A stretch of DNA of 64,000 bases from Halorussus pelagicus (GTDB taxonomy: Archaea > Halobacteriota > Halobacteria > Halobacteriales > Haladaptataceae): positions 1,550,001 through 1,614,000 of the forward strand of contig NZ_CP035119.1 of NCBI RefSeq assembly GCF_004087835.1, in the 5' to 3' direction. Below are positions 44,038-51,514 of this stretch, piece after piece. The position numbers were made by a program, and so were the translations under genes. Within the stretch, counting starts at the first letter, position 1; each line of letters starts with the position of its first letter. Below the pieces are notes generated by a model that did not search any database, was not told the origin of the DNA, and saw only the letters and a program-made list of their open reading frames with translations.

Positions 44038-46071
44038 ATGAATCCGAAACCACTCCTCGCGGTTCTGTTCGCCTTTCTGCTCGTAAGTAGCGCCTCGTTC
44101 GCGTTCGACGCTGGCGCTCGCCCGGAGCCGGTTCCGTTCGACGAAACCATCGACATGGGAATGACGGCCGCCGCGACCGTCGAGGCCCGAGAGCGCGGTA
44201 TCGAGATTCCGCGGGCCGAAGTGTTCTACTCTCAGTATCGCTACGTCGTCGGCTATCACGGCGTCTCCTCGCTGGCCGACGAACTCGGCCGCGACGGCCA
44301 CGCCCGGCAGTTCGGTTCCCCGATGGCCGTGTACGTGACCGACTACGCGAACGCGAAACCGACCGTCGGGAACGACGGACTCGTCCGGGTTTCCGACGCC
44401 CCCTCGACCCACGTCGATTGGGTGGCCGCGGACGACGCCTCCTTCGTCGTCGGCAGTCGAGCGCGAACGCCGTCGGGCGAGGCGGTCGTCCCGTTCTCCT
44501 CGCGGTCGGCCGCCGAATCGTTCGCCGAGGAGTACGGCGGCAAAATTCTCGACTGGGACGCCGTTCGCGCGACCGATTTCGGCACCGGGACCGCGACCCG
44601 CGAGTCGTTCCGGGAGTCGGTCCGCGAGCGCCACCGATGGGCCGACGAGCGCGTCGGAGCGGCCGACACGCTGCTCGACCGGCCGGTCTCGGTCGTGGTC
44701 GGCGAGGACGCTCCTACCGTCGCCAAAGCCGTCGAAGCGGCCCCGTCCAACACCACGGTCCGCGTCCCCGCGGGCACCTACGACGCGAACGTGACCATCG
44801 ACAAGCCCCTGACGCTCCGCGGTGCCGGAAACGCGACCCACTTCCGGGGCGACGGCAACGGAACCGTCGTGACCGCGACGGCCGACGAGGTTGCGGTCGC
44901 CGACCTCCGAATTTCGGGCGTCGGCGGGACGCTCTCGGCCGAAAACGTCTCGACTGACCGGGCCAGCGAGTGGGACTATCAGGTTCAACTCGGGTACGGA
45001 TACGGCGACGCAGGGGTGGCGCTCGACTCCGCGAACGAGTCGCTGGTCCGAAACGTCTCGGTCGAGACTCCGGCGAACGGCGTCGTCGTCCGCTGGAGTC
45101 CGGACGCGGTCGTCGAGAACGTGACCGTGAATGGGACCGACGAGTGGCGCGAGGGCTTCATGGGCGTCATGGTGATGCGCTCGCAGGTCGTCGTGCAGGA
45201 CTCGACGCTCGTCGGCGGACGAGACGGCGTTTACGCCCACCTCGGCGACGGACTGGTCGTCCGAAACAACCGAATCGTCGGCAACGATGGGATGCGCTTT
45301 GGCGTCCACGAGATGTACACCTCGGACGCGCTCGTAGCGAACAACACCGTCACTGGCGCTGATATGGGCGTCGTCGTGATGACGCGCCCGACGGGGAATC
45401 TCATCGTCGGCAACGAGGTCCGGGACAGTTACTCGGGCGTCAACGTCGGCGGCCGGGCGTCCTACGTCGCAGAGAACGTGGTCGTGAACAACCACTTCGG
45501 TCTCGAAGCGCCCTCGAAGAGTTCCGTCTACGAGCGCAACGTCGTCGTCGGCAACGAGGTCGGCTTCCGGACACCGTCGCTCGCCCCGACGAACCGGGTC
45601 ACGGCCAACGACTTCGCAGGCAACGACGAGTACGTCTCGGGGGCGCTCGGTCCGCTTCGAGTCTGGACCGCCGAGGGCAGGGGCAATTACTGGGCGGGCG
45701 CACCCGGCGCGGATACAGACGGCGACGGCGTGCTGGAGCGGTCGTTCCACCCGAGCGGCCCGGTCGATAGCCGCGTGGACGACGCCACCGGCGCGAAGAC
45801 GCTGGCGGAGTCGCCAGCGCTCTCGGCGCTCCGGGCGCTACAGGGTCTCGTGCCGGGACTCCGGCCGACGGGCGTCGTGGACGAGGCACCGCTCGCAGAG
45901 CCGGTTCGCCCCGGCGCGCTCGCCGAGGCGGTGGACGCAACGGGTGTGAACGCGCCCGACGAGACAAATGCGAACGCGACCGACGAGATAGATGCGAACG
46001 CGACCGACGCCGGGGCGTCGGTCGCGTTCGCGGACGCCGCCGCGGAACACGGAGTCAGAGGTGAGCCATGA
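44038..46071 (+). CDS. nosD: NosD-like periplasmic beta-helix protein with N-terminal NosL-like domain
   Basis: 677 residues from ATG 44038 (MNPKPLLAVLFAFLLVSSAS signal; GGAGG 16 bases upstream). Residues about 25-190 resemble NosL strands without the CGM copper motif (YVTDYANAKPTVG, VVPFSSRSAAESFAEEYGGK). Then the CASH/NosD beta-helix: VRVPAGTYDANVTIDKPLTL, NSYSGVN-type rungs and GRGNYWAGAPGADTDGDGV near 560. C-terminal 60 residues are Asn/Ala/Asp-rich with repeats of ANATDE. NosD works with NosF-NosY in copper or sulfur delivery to N2O reductase. Stop overlaps nosF (ATGA). Confidence 0.87.
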   Translation: MNPKPLLAVLFAFLLVSSASFAFDAGARPEPVPFDETIDMGMTAAATVEARERGIEIPRAEVFYSQYRYVVGYHGVSSLADELGRDGHARQFGSPMAVYVTDYANAKPTVGNDGLVRVSDAPSTHVDWVAADDASFVVGSRARTPSGEAVVPFSSRSAAESFAEEYGGKILDWDAVRATDFGTGTATRESFRESVRERHRWADERVGAADTLLDRPVSVVVGEDAPTVAKAVEAAPSNTTVRVPAGTYDANVTIDKPLTLRGAGNATHFRGDGNGTVVTATADEVAVADLRISGVGGTLSAENVSTDRASEWDYQVQLGYGYGDAGVALDSANESLVRNVSVETPANGVVVRWSPDAVVENVTVNGTDEWREGFMGVMVMRSQVVVQDSTLVGGRDGVYAHLGDGLVVRNNRIVGNDGMRFGVHEMYTSDALVANNTVTGADMGVVVMTRPTGNLIVGNEVRDSYSGVNVGGRASYVAENVVVNNHFGLEAPSKSSVYERNVVVGNEVGFRTPSLAPTNRVTANDFAGNDEYVSGALGPLRVWTAEGRGNYWAGAPGADTDGDGVLERSFHPSGPVDSRVDDATGAKTLAESPALSALRALQGLVPGLRPTGVVDEAPLAEPVRPGALAEAVDATGVNAPDETNANATDEIDANATDAGASVAFADAAAEHGVRGEP

Positions 46072-46931
46072 CGGACGAACATCCATCGGCGCAGACCGAC
46101 GGCGAACCGGGCGACGCGAGCAAATCGCGCGAATCCGCGGATACTGCGGATTCGCGCGACCGAGCGCCGGTCCTCGAAGTCGAGGACCTTGGCCACTCGT
46201 TTGGCGACGTGGCGGTCTTCTCGAACCTCGACTTCGCGCTCGATTCCGGGAGCGTCACCGCGCTGGTCGGCCCGAACGGTTCGGGAAAGACGACGCTCCT
46301 CCGGGCGCTCCTCGGCCTGCTGGACCCCGACGAGGGGCAGGTGTCGCTCGCGGCGCAAACGACTTCCGGCCGCCGAGTCGGCTACCTCCCGCAGAGTCCG
46401 GCTTTCCGGCCCGCGTTTACCGTCGAGGAGACGTTGCAGTTCTACGCCGACCTGCTCGACTCGGAGGTGGACGTGTCGGCCGTCCTCGACCGGGTGGGTC
46501 TGGGCGAGGTCCTCGACCGCCGGGTTGACGCCCTCTCCGGTGGAATGACCCGACTCCTCGGGGTCGGGCAGGCAATCTTGGGCGACCCCGCGCTGGTCGT
46601 GCTGGACGAACCGACCGGCGACTTGGACCCGCGGATGACCGAGTACGTCTTCGACGTGGTGGCTGACCTCGCCGACGACGGGATGGCGGTCCTGCTGGCG
46701 ACCCACAACCTGACGGGGGCCGCCGAGGCCGACGACGTGCTCCTACTGGACCACGGCGACATGGTGGCGGAGGGGTCGCCCGCCGACCTTGTCGGCCGGA
46801 CCGACGCCGACGACTTCCGGAGCGCGTTCCTCGAACTCACGGGCGGGGAACTCGGCCGCCGCGAACCCGCGGACGACGGGTCCTCGGCCGCACCGTCCGT
46901 CGGCGTCCCCAATCGGGGTGTGGACCGATGA
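46068..46931 (+). CDS. nosF: NosF-type ABC ATPase
   Basis: 287 residues. An acidic 35-residue N-terminus precedes the ATPase: Walker A GPNGSGKTT at 68-76, Q-loop GYLPQSPAFRPAFT, signature LSGGMTRLLGVGQAIL, Walker B LVVLDEPTGDLDPRMTEY, and the switch LLATHNLTGAAEAD. The signature glycine-methionine (LSGGM) is typical of NosF. It pairs with the NosY permease, whose gene overlaps (ATGA). A 14-bp inverted repeat lies inside the coding sequence of the N-terminal tail. Confidence 0.9.
   Translation: MTDEHPSAQTDGEPGDASKSRESADTADSRDRAPVLEVEDLGHSFGDVAVFSNLDFALDSGSVTALVGPNGSGKTTLLRALLGLLDPDEGQVSLAAQTTSGRRVGYLPQSPAFRPAFTVEETLQFYADLLDSEVDVSAVLDRVGLGEVLDRRVDALSGGMTRLLGVGQAILGDPALVVLDEPTGDLDPRMTEYVFDVVADLADDGMAVLLATHNLTGAAEADDVLLLDHGDMVAEGSPADLVGRTDADDFRSAFLELTGGELGRREPADDGSSAAPSVGVPNRGVDR
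46126..46160. repeat. Perfect 14-bp inverted repeat inside nosF
   Basis: TCGCGCGAATCCGC (46126-46139), seven-base loop (46140-46146), then the exact reverse complement (46147-46160). It encodes the disordered linker of NosF about 60 bases after the start. In mRNA it would form a very stable stem. Confidence 0.85.
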
Positions 46932-47749
46932 ACCGCCGTTCGCTCGACCGTCTGTTCGCGGTCGCGGGGAGAGAACTGACCACCGTGGCCCGGACGCGGG
47001 CGTTCCTCGCGCTCGGGGGAGGGTTCGCGCTCGTCGTCGCGGTGCTAGCGTGGGCCGCGGACGCGGTCGGCTACGTGCCGCTCGTGCTGGACCTGCTCAC
47101 GCCCGTCGAGGTGCTGGTGCCCGCGCTGGCGCTGGCGTTCGGCTACCGGGCGGTGCTGGGCGACGCCGAGCGCGGCGAACTCGACGTGATTCGGACGTAT
47201 CCGGTCTCGCGCGCGACGTTCGTTCTCGGTGTCTTCCTCGGCCGGGCGGCCGCGCTGTTGGTCGCGGTTATCGTGCCGCTGCTCGGGGCCGCGGTCCTCG
47301 TCCCGCTGTTCGGCGGAGTGGGTACGTCGGTCATCGCCTCCCACGCCGCGGCGGACTCGCCGCTGGTCTACCTGCGGTTCGTCGTCCTCGCGTCGGCGTT
47401 CGCGCTCGTGGTGATGGCCGCGGCGCTGGCTATTTCGGCGACCGCGGGGACGACCCGCGCGGGTCTCGTCGTCGCGGTGGCGCTCGGCGTCGCGCTCGTC
47501 GTCGGTTTCGACGCGGGCATCGTCGCGGGACTCGCGGGCGGCGTGATTCCCGAGTCCGGACTCGAACTCCTCGTCGCGCTGAGTCCCAACAGCGCGTTCC
47601 GAGGACTCGTGCTGGAGAGCGTCGTCGGCGGTCTCGCGTCAGGTGCGCCCGCCGCCTCGCCGCTCGCCAGCGTCTTCGGACTTCTCGCGTGGCTGGTCGG
47701 GGCGCTATCTGTCGCCGTCCTCACGGTGTGGTCGGGACCGCGTCGGTAG
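46928..47749 (+). CDS. nosY: NosY-type ABC permease
   Basis: 273 residues with about six membrane helices (AFLALGGGFALVVAVLAWAAD, VPALALAFGYRAVLGDAERG, VLGVFLGRAAALLVAVIVPLLGAAVLVPL, FVVLASAFALVVMAAALAIS, GLVVAVALGVALVVGFDAG, SVFGLLAWLVGALSVAVL). The ABC-2 loop DAERGELDVIRTYPVSRATF matches NosY. With NosF and NosD it forms the copper/sulfur-handling complex for N2O reductase. ATGA overlap with nosF. No nosZ follows; the next gene is convergent. Confidence 0.88.
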   Translation: MNRRSLDRLFAVAGRELTTVARTRAFLALGGGFALVVAVLAWAADAVGYVPLVLDLLTPVEVLVPALALAFGYRAVLGDAERGELDVIRTYPVSRATFVLGVFLGRAAALLVAVIVPLLGAAVLVPLFGGVGTSVIASHAAADSPLVYLRFVVLASAFALVVMAAALAISATAGTTRAGLVVAVALGVALVVGFDAGIVAGLAGGVIPESGLELLVALSPNSAFRGLVLESVVGGLASGAPAASPLASVFGLLAWLVGALSVAVLTVWSGPRR

Positions 47750-47770
47750 CCGCGAGCCTGCTCTCTCGGG

Positions 47771-48562
47771 CTACGAGAACTCGCCGAGCGTGCTGTTGAC
47801 TCGATAGGTCTCGCCCTCTCGCTCCCCATCGCTCCCGTCGGGCGCGACCTTCCGGACCCATGCAGTGTAGCTGTCGGGCAACTCGTCCAAATCGACGCGA
47901 ATCTTCAGGACGGTCGTCTCGCGGGCCTTGGCTCGCATTGCCTCGCGCTGGCTTCGCTCGAACGACCCGTCGCCGCTCTTGACCTCGCAGACGTACTCGG
48001 TCAGGACCGGCCGGTCCGGGCCGAGCCGAACCACCGCGCGGCAGTCCGGTTCCCACCGCCTGCCGGACCCGACGGTCACCGGGTCGGGGTCGGTGTCGAG
48101 TTCGACGCGCACGTCCTCGGCGCTCGCGGTCGTTTCGGCGTCGTCCGCGCCGCTCTCGCCGTCGGTCGTGTCGAGGTCCGCATCGACGCGGGCGAAGTGG
48201 GTCAACAGCGGCGGGTTCACCTCGGGCGTCAACACGAGAGCCTCGCCGAGCGCGCCGTACTGGTTGGCCTCGGTGTCGAAGGTCAGCCCCTCGGTCGGCG
48301 ACCCGTCCGGGGCTTGGCGGCGGCGCTGTGGCCACCCGACGAGGTAGCCGTCCACGTCGTCGGGGTCTTGGGGCGCGGCGCGCTGGACCTTGACGACCGA
48401 CTCGCCCTCGGCGGAGAGTTCTCTGGCCCGCCGGTGGGCCTCGGTTTCGGACTCGAAGGTCACGCGGTCGCCCTCGATGGTCACCAGTCGTCGGGCGGGT
48501 TCGTTGGCCTCCCGCGCGCTCTCCTTGACGGCGACGGTGAACTGCTCGGCGTCGAAGGTCAT
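47771..48562 (-). CDS. PD-(D/E)XK-like candidate nuclease
   Basis: 263 residues, no recognised family by name. The C-terminal half has EPDCRAVVRL (Asp173) followed by LTEYVCEVKSGDGSFERSQR with Glu193-x-Lys195 and Gln205, i.e. the D...ExK...Q layout of PD-(D/E)XK nucleases. The N-terminal half (RRLVTIEGDRVTFESETEA, VVKVQRAAPQDPDDVDGYLV) is a mixed alpha/beta region with repeated Glu/Arg, perhaps substrate binding. The neighbouring AT-rich islet begins just beyond its 5' end. Nuclease activity is an inference from one motif. Confidence 0.6.
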   Translation of the reverse strand: MTFDAEQFTVAVKESAREANEPARRLVTIEGDRVTFESETEAHRRARELSAEGESVVKVQRAAPQDPDDVDGYLVGWPQRRRQAPDGSPTEGLTFDTEANQYGALGEALVLTPEVNPPLLTHFARVDADLDTTDGESGADDAETTASAEDVRVELDTDPDPVTVGSGRRWEPDCRAVVRLGPDRPVLTEYVCEVKSGDGSFERSQREAMRAKARETTVLKIRVDLDELPDSYTAWVRKVAPDGSDGEREGETYRVNSTLGEFS

Positions 48563-48689
48563 TACCGGGAGTGTGGTCGGGCGCGGTATTTAAACACGAA
48601 GGAAAAACAAACCGATGACACTAATAATAAATAGAGGTAGTAATTGACCACTAGTGTGATACGAAAGGAATAAAAGAGGGAAGATTCAT

Positions 48690-48890
48690 ATGTGGATCAT
48701 GGTAGAAAATATAAAAAGTTTAGATAATACTTTAAAACGTCTTACTGCAATAATTGTATTAATACAGACTATAAATACTCTTATGATTGCTATCGAAAAT
48801 CCACCGACTATTTTATACAATATACATTTGATTATTGGTGGCTTAAGTATAACTTATTTATTCCTAAGCTATACTTCTAACAAAGAATGA
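48690..48890 (+). CDS. 66-aa two-transmembrane protein in an AT-rich islet
   Basis: Encodes basic/polar VENIKSLDNTLKRL, then two hydrophobic segments (TAIIVLIQTINTLMIAI and IHLIIGGLSITYLFL) and a short polar tail. Codons are strikingly AT-rich compared with neighbours. A GAGGGAAG purine run precedes ATG 48690; an in-frame ATG at 48699 is an alternative. Convergent with the Tat-exported protein (19-bp gap). Could be a small membrane antitoxin or immunity protein, but this is only a guess. Confidence 0.5.
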   Translation: MWIMVENIKSLDNTLKRLTAIIVLIQTINTLMIAIENPPTILYNIHLIIGGLSITYLFLSYTSNKE

Positions 48891-48908
48891 ATTTTTTGTC
48901 GGGTTTGC

Positions 48909-49787
48909 TTAGTACCGATCTACTTCGACTTCGTTATTCGGCTTGACAATATGATCGACCTTCTTCTCCCAACTATAACTTCCTATTCCTACACCCACTC
49001 CGATGGGAGTTGAGTCGTAGGTGAAGTTTAGCCCAGTAACATCTGCTGTTGACCACGTGTGTGTATAAGAGCCATATAGTGTATGGCTCCGGTTATCATC
49101 CTGTCGCCAGACGCTCATGTGAGCTGAACCGGAGGTAGTGGTAGTTATATCTTCCATTGCTGGATTATTAGGATCGTCGTAAATCACACCAATCCCGTTT
49201 CCAGCCTTATTATCTATTTGAGCACCTTTCGAGCATGCGCAGTCTACGTTTGAGTCCCAATCAGGAGAAACCCAAGCGTCCCCACTCTTGTGGTCCCAAT
49301 CATCAGTTGAGAAACTCAACTGAATCCCGTCATGGGGGCGGTTATCCTCAAATTGTCCCTCTCCTGCATCGCCACCATCGCCTAATTCCCAATCAAGGGA
49401 AGTTCCCCACAGGTCGGTGTCACTATTTTTATGATAGGTAGACCGTGAGACCGTTGATGAGGATTTATCCCATTCGTCGGTAGGTTGGACTAGTGTTTGT
49501 CCACCTTGGACGGGGACCGTTACCGACTTAGCTTCTCCCGTTTCTGAGTTATAATCTACTAATTTCTTTGTGCAGGCGTTGCTAATCCCGTATTCATCTA
49601 ATATCTTACTTACTTGTTCAATTTTATTATTCCGAATCAAATTCTCGATTTTGGCATCAATTCCTTCACTCTGAGTCGTTGGATGAGTAGTTGTATCCGC
49701 TGCTCCGACAACTTGCGTTGCTCCGACGGAAGTACACGCTACACCTGAAATCTTCACGAACATTCTTCGGCTATATTTTTTCGACAT
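48909..49787 (-). CDS. Tat-exported protein of unknown function (AT-rich gene)
   Basis: 292 residues. Leader KYSRRMFVKISGVACTSVGATQ has a twin-arginine and small-residue cleavage region near VVGAADT. A helical acidic stretch (about 40-90, DAKIENLIRNNKIEQVSKIL) is followed by a beta-rich, Asp/Ser/Thr/Trp-rich secreted domain with a CACSKG cysteine pair and repeated TTTT. It ends NNEVEVDRY. The gene is visibly AT-rich against the surrounding DNA, pointing to recent acquisition. Promoter-like AATAAATAAATG lies about 28 bases upstream. No family recognised; it may be a secreted toxin, adhesin or surface protein. Confidence 0.66.
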   Translation of the reverse strand: MSKKYSRRMFVKISGVACTSVGATQVVGAADTTTHPTTQSEGIDAKIENLIRNNKIEQVSKILDEYGISNACTKKLVDYNSETGEAKSVTVPVQGGQTLVQPTDEWDKSSSTVSRSTYHKNSDTDLWGTSLDWELGDGGDAGEGQFEDNRPHDGIQLSFSTDDWDHKSGDAWVSPDWDSNVDCACSKGAQIDNKAGNGIGVIYDDPNNPAMEDITTTTSGSAHMSVWRQDDNRSHTLYGSYTHTWSTADVTGLNFTYDSTPIGVGVGIGSYSWEKKVDHIVKPNNEVEVDRY

Positions 49788-49884
49788 CGCATCTAATCAT
49801 ATCTCCCGGCAATAAATAAATGTTAGTAAATCTTCCTTTTAGAAACACTTATTTATATGTGAAATCTGTGAGTTTGATAAGAAT

Positions 49885-51360
49885 CTAGAACGGATAGTCG
49901 CGCTTCTCGGTCTGCGTCGAAATCCACTTGGTCTGTGTGAGTTCGTGGAGAATCTCCTCGCCGTCGTAGCTACCGATGCCCGAGGCCTTCATGCCGCCGA
50001 ACGGAACCGACGGCTCCTCGTTGACCGGCTGGTCGTTGACGTGGACCATGCCCGCGTCGATCTGCTCGGCGATGGATTTGGCGTGGTCAAGGTCGCCGCC
50101 GTGAATCGCGGCCGCGAGACCGTGTTCGGTGTCGTTTGCCATCTCGATGGCCTCGTCCTCGTCCGAGAACGGAATCACGGGCGCGACCGGGCCGAAGTGT
50201 TCGTTGCAGGCCGCGGCCATGTCGTTGGTCGCGTCCGAGAGGACCGTCGGCTCCACGAAGAGGTCGTCGTGGTCGCCGCCGGTTTCGAGGGTCGCGCCTT
50301 GCTCGACGGTCTGTTCGACGTAGTCGAGAATCTGGTCGCGCTGGCCCTCGTCGATGACGGGACCGACGACGTTCTCGCGCTCGCGGGGGTCGCCGATGGG
50401 GAGTTGTGCGGCGCGCTCGGCCAACTGCTCGACGTACTCGTCGTAGAGCGATTCGTGAACCAGATGGCGGTTGATGGAGATGCAAATCTGGCCCTGATGG
50501 AGGAACGACCCGAAGACGGCCGAATCGACCGCGGCGTCAACGTCCGCGTCCTCGGTCACGACGAAGGGGTTGTTGCCGCCCAACTCCATCGCGGGGAGCG
50601 CAAGGTTCTCGGCGGCTTGGGCCGCGACGTGCTTGCCGACCTCCGTCGAACCAGTGAACGCCATTACGTCGAGTTCCGGGTGTCCGGCCACGCGGTCGCC
50701 GATTTCCGAGCCGTGGCCCGTCACGACGTTCAGCACGCCGTCGGGGACTCCGGCCTCCTCGAAGATGCGCGCGAGGATCAGGCCGCCCGTAACCGGCGTC
50801 GAGGAGGCGGGCTTGAGAACGACCGCGTTACCCGTCGCCAGCGCGGGCGCGACCGCCCGCATCGAGAGATTGAACGGGAAGTTCCACGGCGAGATGATGC
50901 CGACGACGCCCTCGGGAACGCGTTGGACCTCGTTTTCCTTGCCGGGAATCATCGAGTCGGAGGTCTCGACCTCGTCCATCTTTCCGGCGAGTCCCTTGGC
51001 ATGGTGACACATCCCTTGGGCGGTCTGCCACTCGGCGAACGCCTTGGCGTTGGCGCTGCCGGATTCAACCGCCAGCGTCTCCAGAATGTCGTCGCGTCGG
51101 TCGTCCAGAATCTCGATGGCGTCCTCGATTACGGACACGCGCTCGTCTACCGACCGCTCGCTCCACGAGTCTTGGGCCTCGGCGGCGGCCTCGTAGGCCC
51201 GGTCAACGTCCTCCTCGGTGGCGGCCGGTACTTCCGTCACCTGCTCGCGGGTCGCCGGATTCTCGACCGCGATGGTCTCGCCGTCGCTTGCCTTGACCCA
51301 CTCGCCGTCGAGGTACAGTCCGTTCCAGTCACCGTCGATAGTGAACGTTTGGTCCGTCAC
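49885..51360 (-). CDS. NAD(P)-dependent aldehyde dehydrogenase
   Basis: 491 residues, GTG 51360 (a TTG at 51369 is also open). ALDH signatures: SPWNFPFNLSMRAVAPALAT (about 156-175), cofactor-binding FTGSTEVGKHV, general base ELGGNNPFVV, and the catalytic cysteine in HQGQICISINRH. Complete ALDH fold of normal length. It oxidises aldehydes to acids; subfamily resembles benzaldehyde/vanillin-type or general haloarchaeal ALDH, but the substrate is not evident. Divergent from the CHAT-protease gene with about 155 bp between starts. Confidence 0.92.
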   Translation of the reverse strand: MTDQTFTIDGDWNGLYLDGEWVKASDGETIAVENPATREQVTEVPAATEEDVDRAYEAAAEAQDSWSERSVDERVSVIEDAIEILDDRRDDILETLAVESGSANAKAFAEWQTAQGMCHHAKGLAGKMDEVETSDSMIPGKENEVQRVPEGVVGIISPWNFPFNLSMRAVAPALATGNAVVLKPASSTPVTGGLILARIFEEAGVPDGVLNVVTGHGSEIGDRVAGHPELDVMAFTGSTEVGKHVAAQAAENLALPAMELGGNNPFVVTEDADVDAAVDSAVFGSFLHQGQICISINRHLVHESLYDEYVEQLAERAAQLPIGDPRERENVVGPVIDEGQRDQILDYVEQTVEQGATLETGGDHDDLFVEPTVLSDATNDMAAACNEHFGPVAPVIPFSDEDEAIEMANDTEHGLAAAIHGGDLDHAKSIAEQIDAGMVHVNDQPVNEEPSVPFGGMKASGIGSYDGEEILHELTQTKWISTQTEKRDYPF

Positions 51361-51514
51361 GGTTCCCAATTGGAGTTCGAGCCAGAAAATACAGTCGGTA
51401 GCGTCCGATTTGGTCCCGACCGCTCGGCCGGATCATCCGCGACCGACCTCGTCACAGATATTTTGTACCCTCGCTACCACGTACCACTCGCAGCCGTCTT
51501 CGAGGCACTTCGAG

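Noticed and set aside
43759-45750. 663-aa minus-strand frame opposite nosD
   Set aside because: Arg/Val/Asp-rich shadow of a GC-rich gene; contains no recognisable domain.
47750-47770. nosZ or nosR following nosY
   Set aside because: The next gene is convergent and PD-(D/E)XK-like; no multicopper or CuZ/CuA motif appears anywhere in the window.
51218-51514. N-terminal extension of the CHAT protein
   Set aside because: It runs antisense through the ALDH 5' end and shows no family resemblance; MKPRFDT at 51515 is the natural start.
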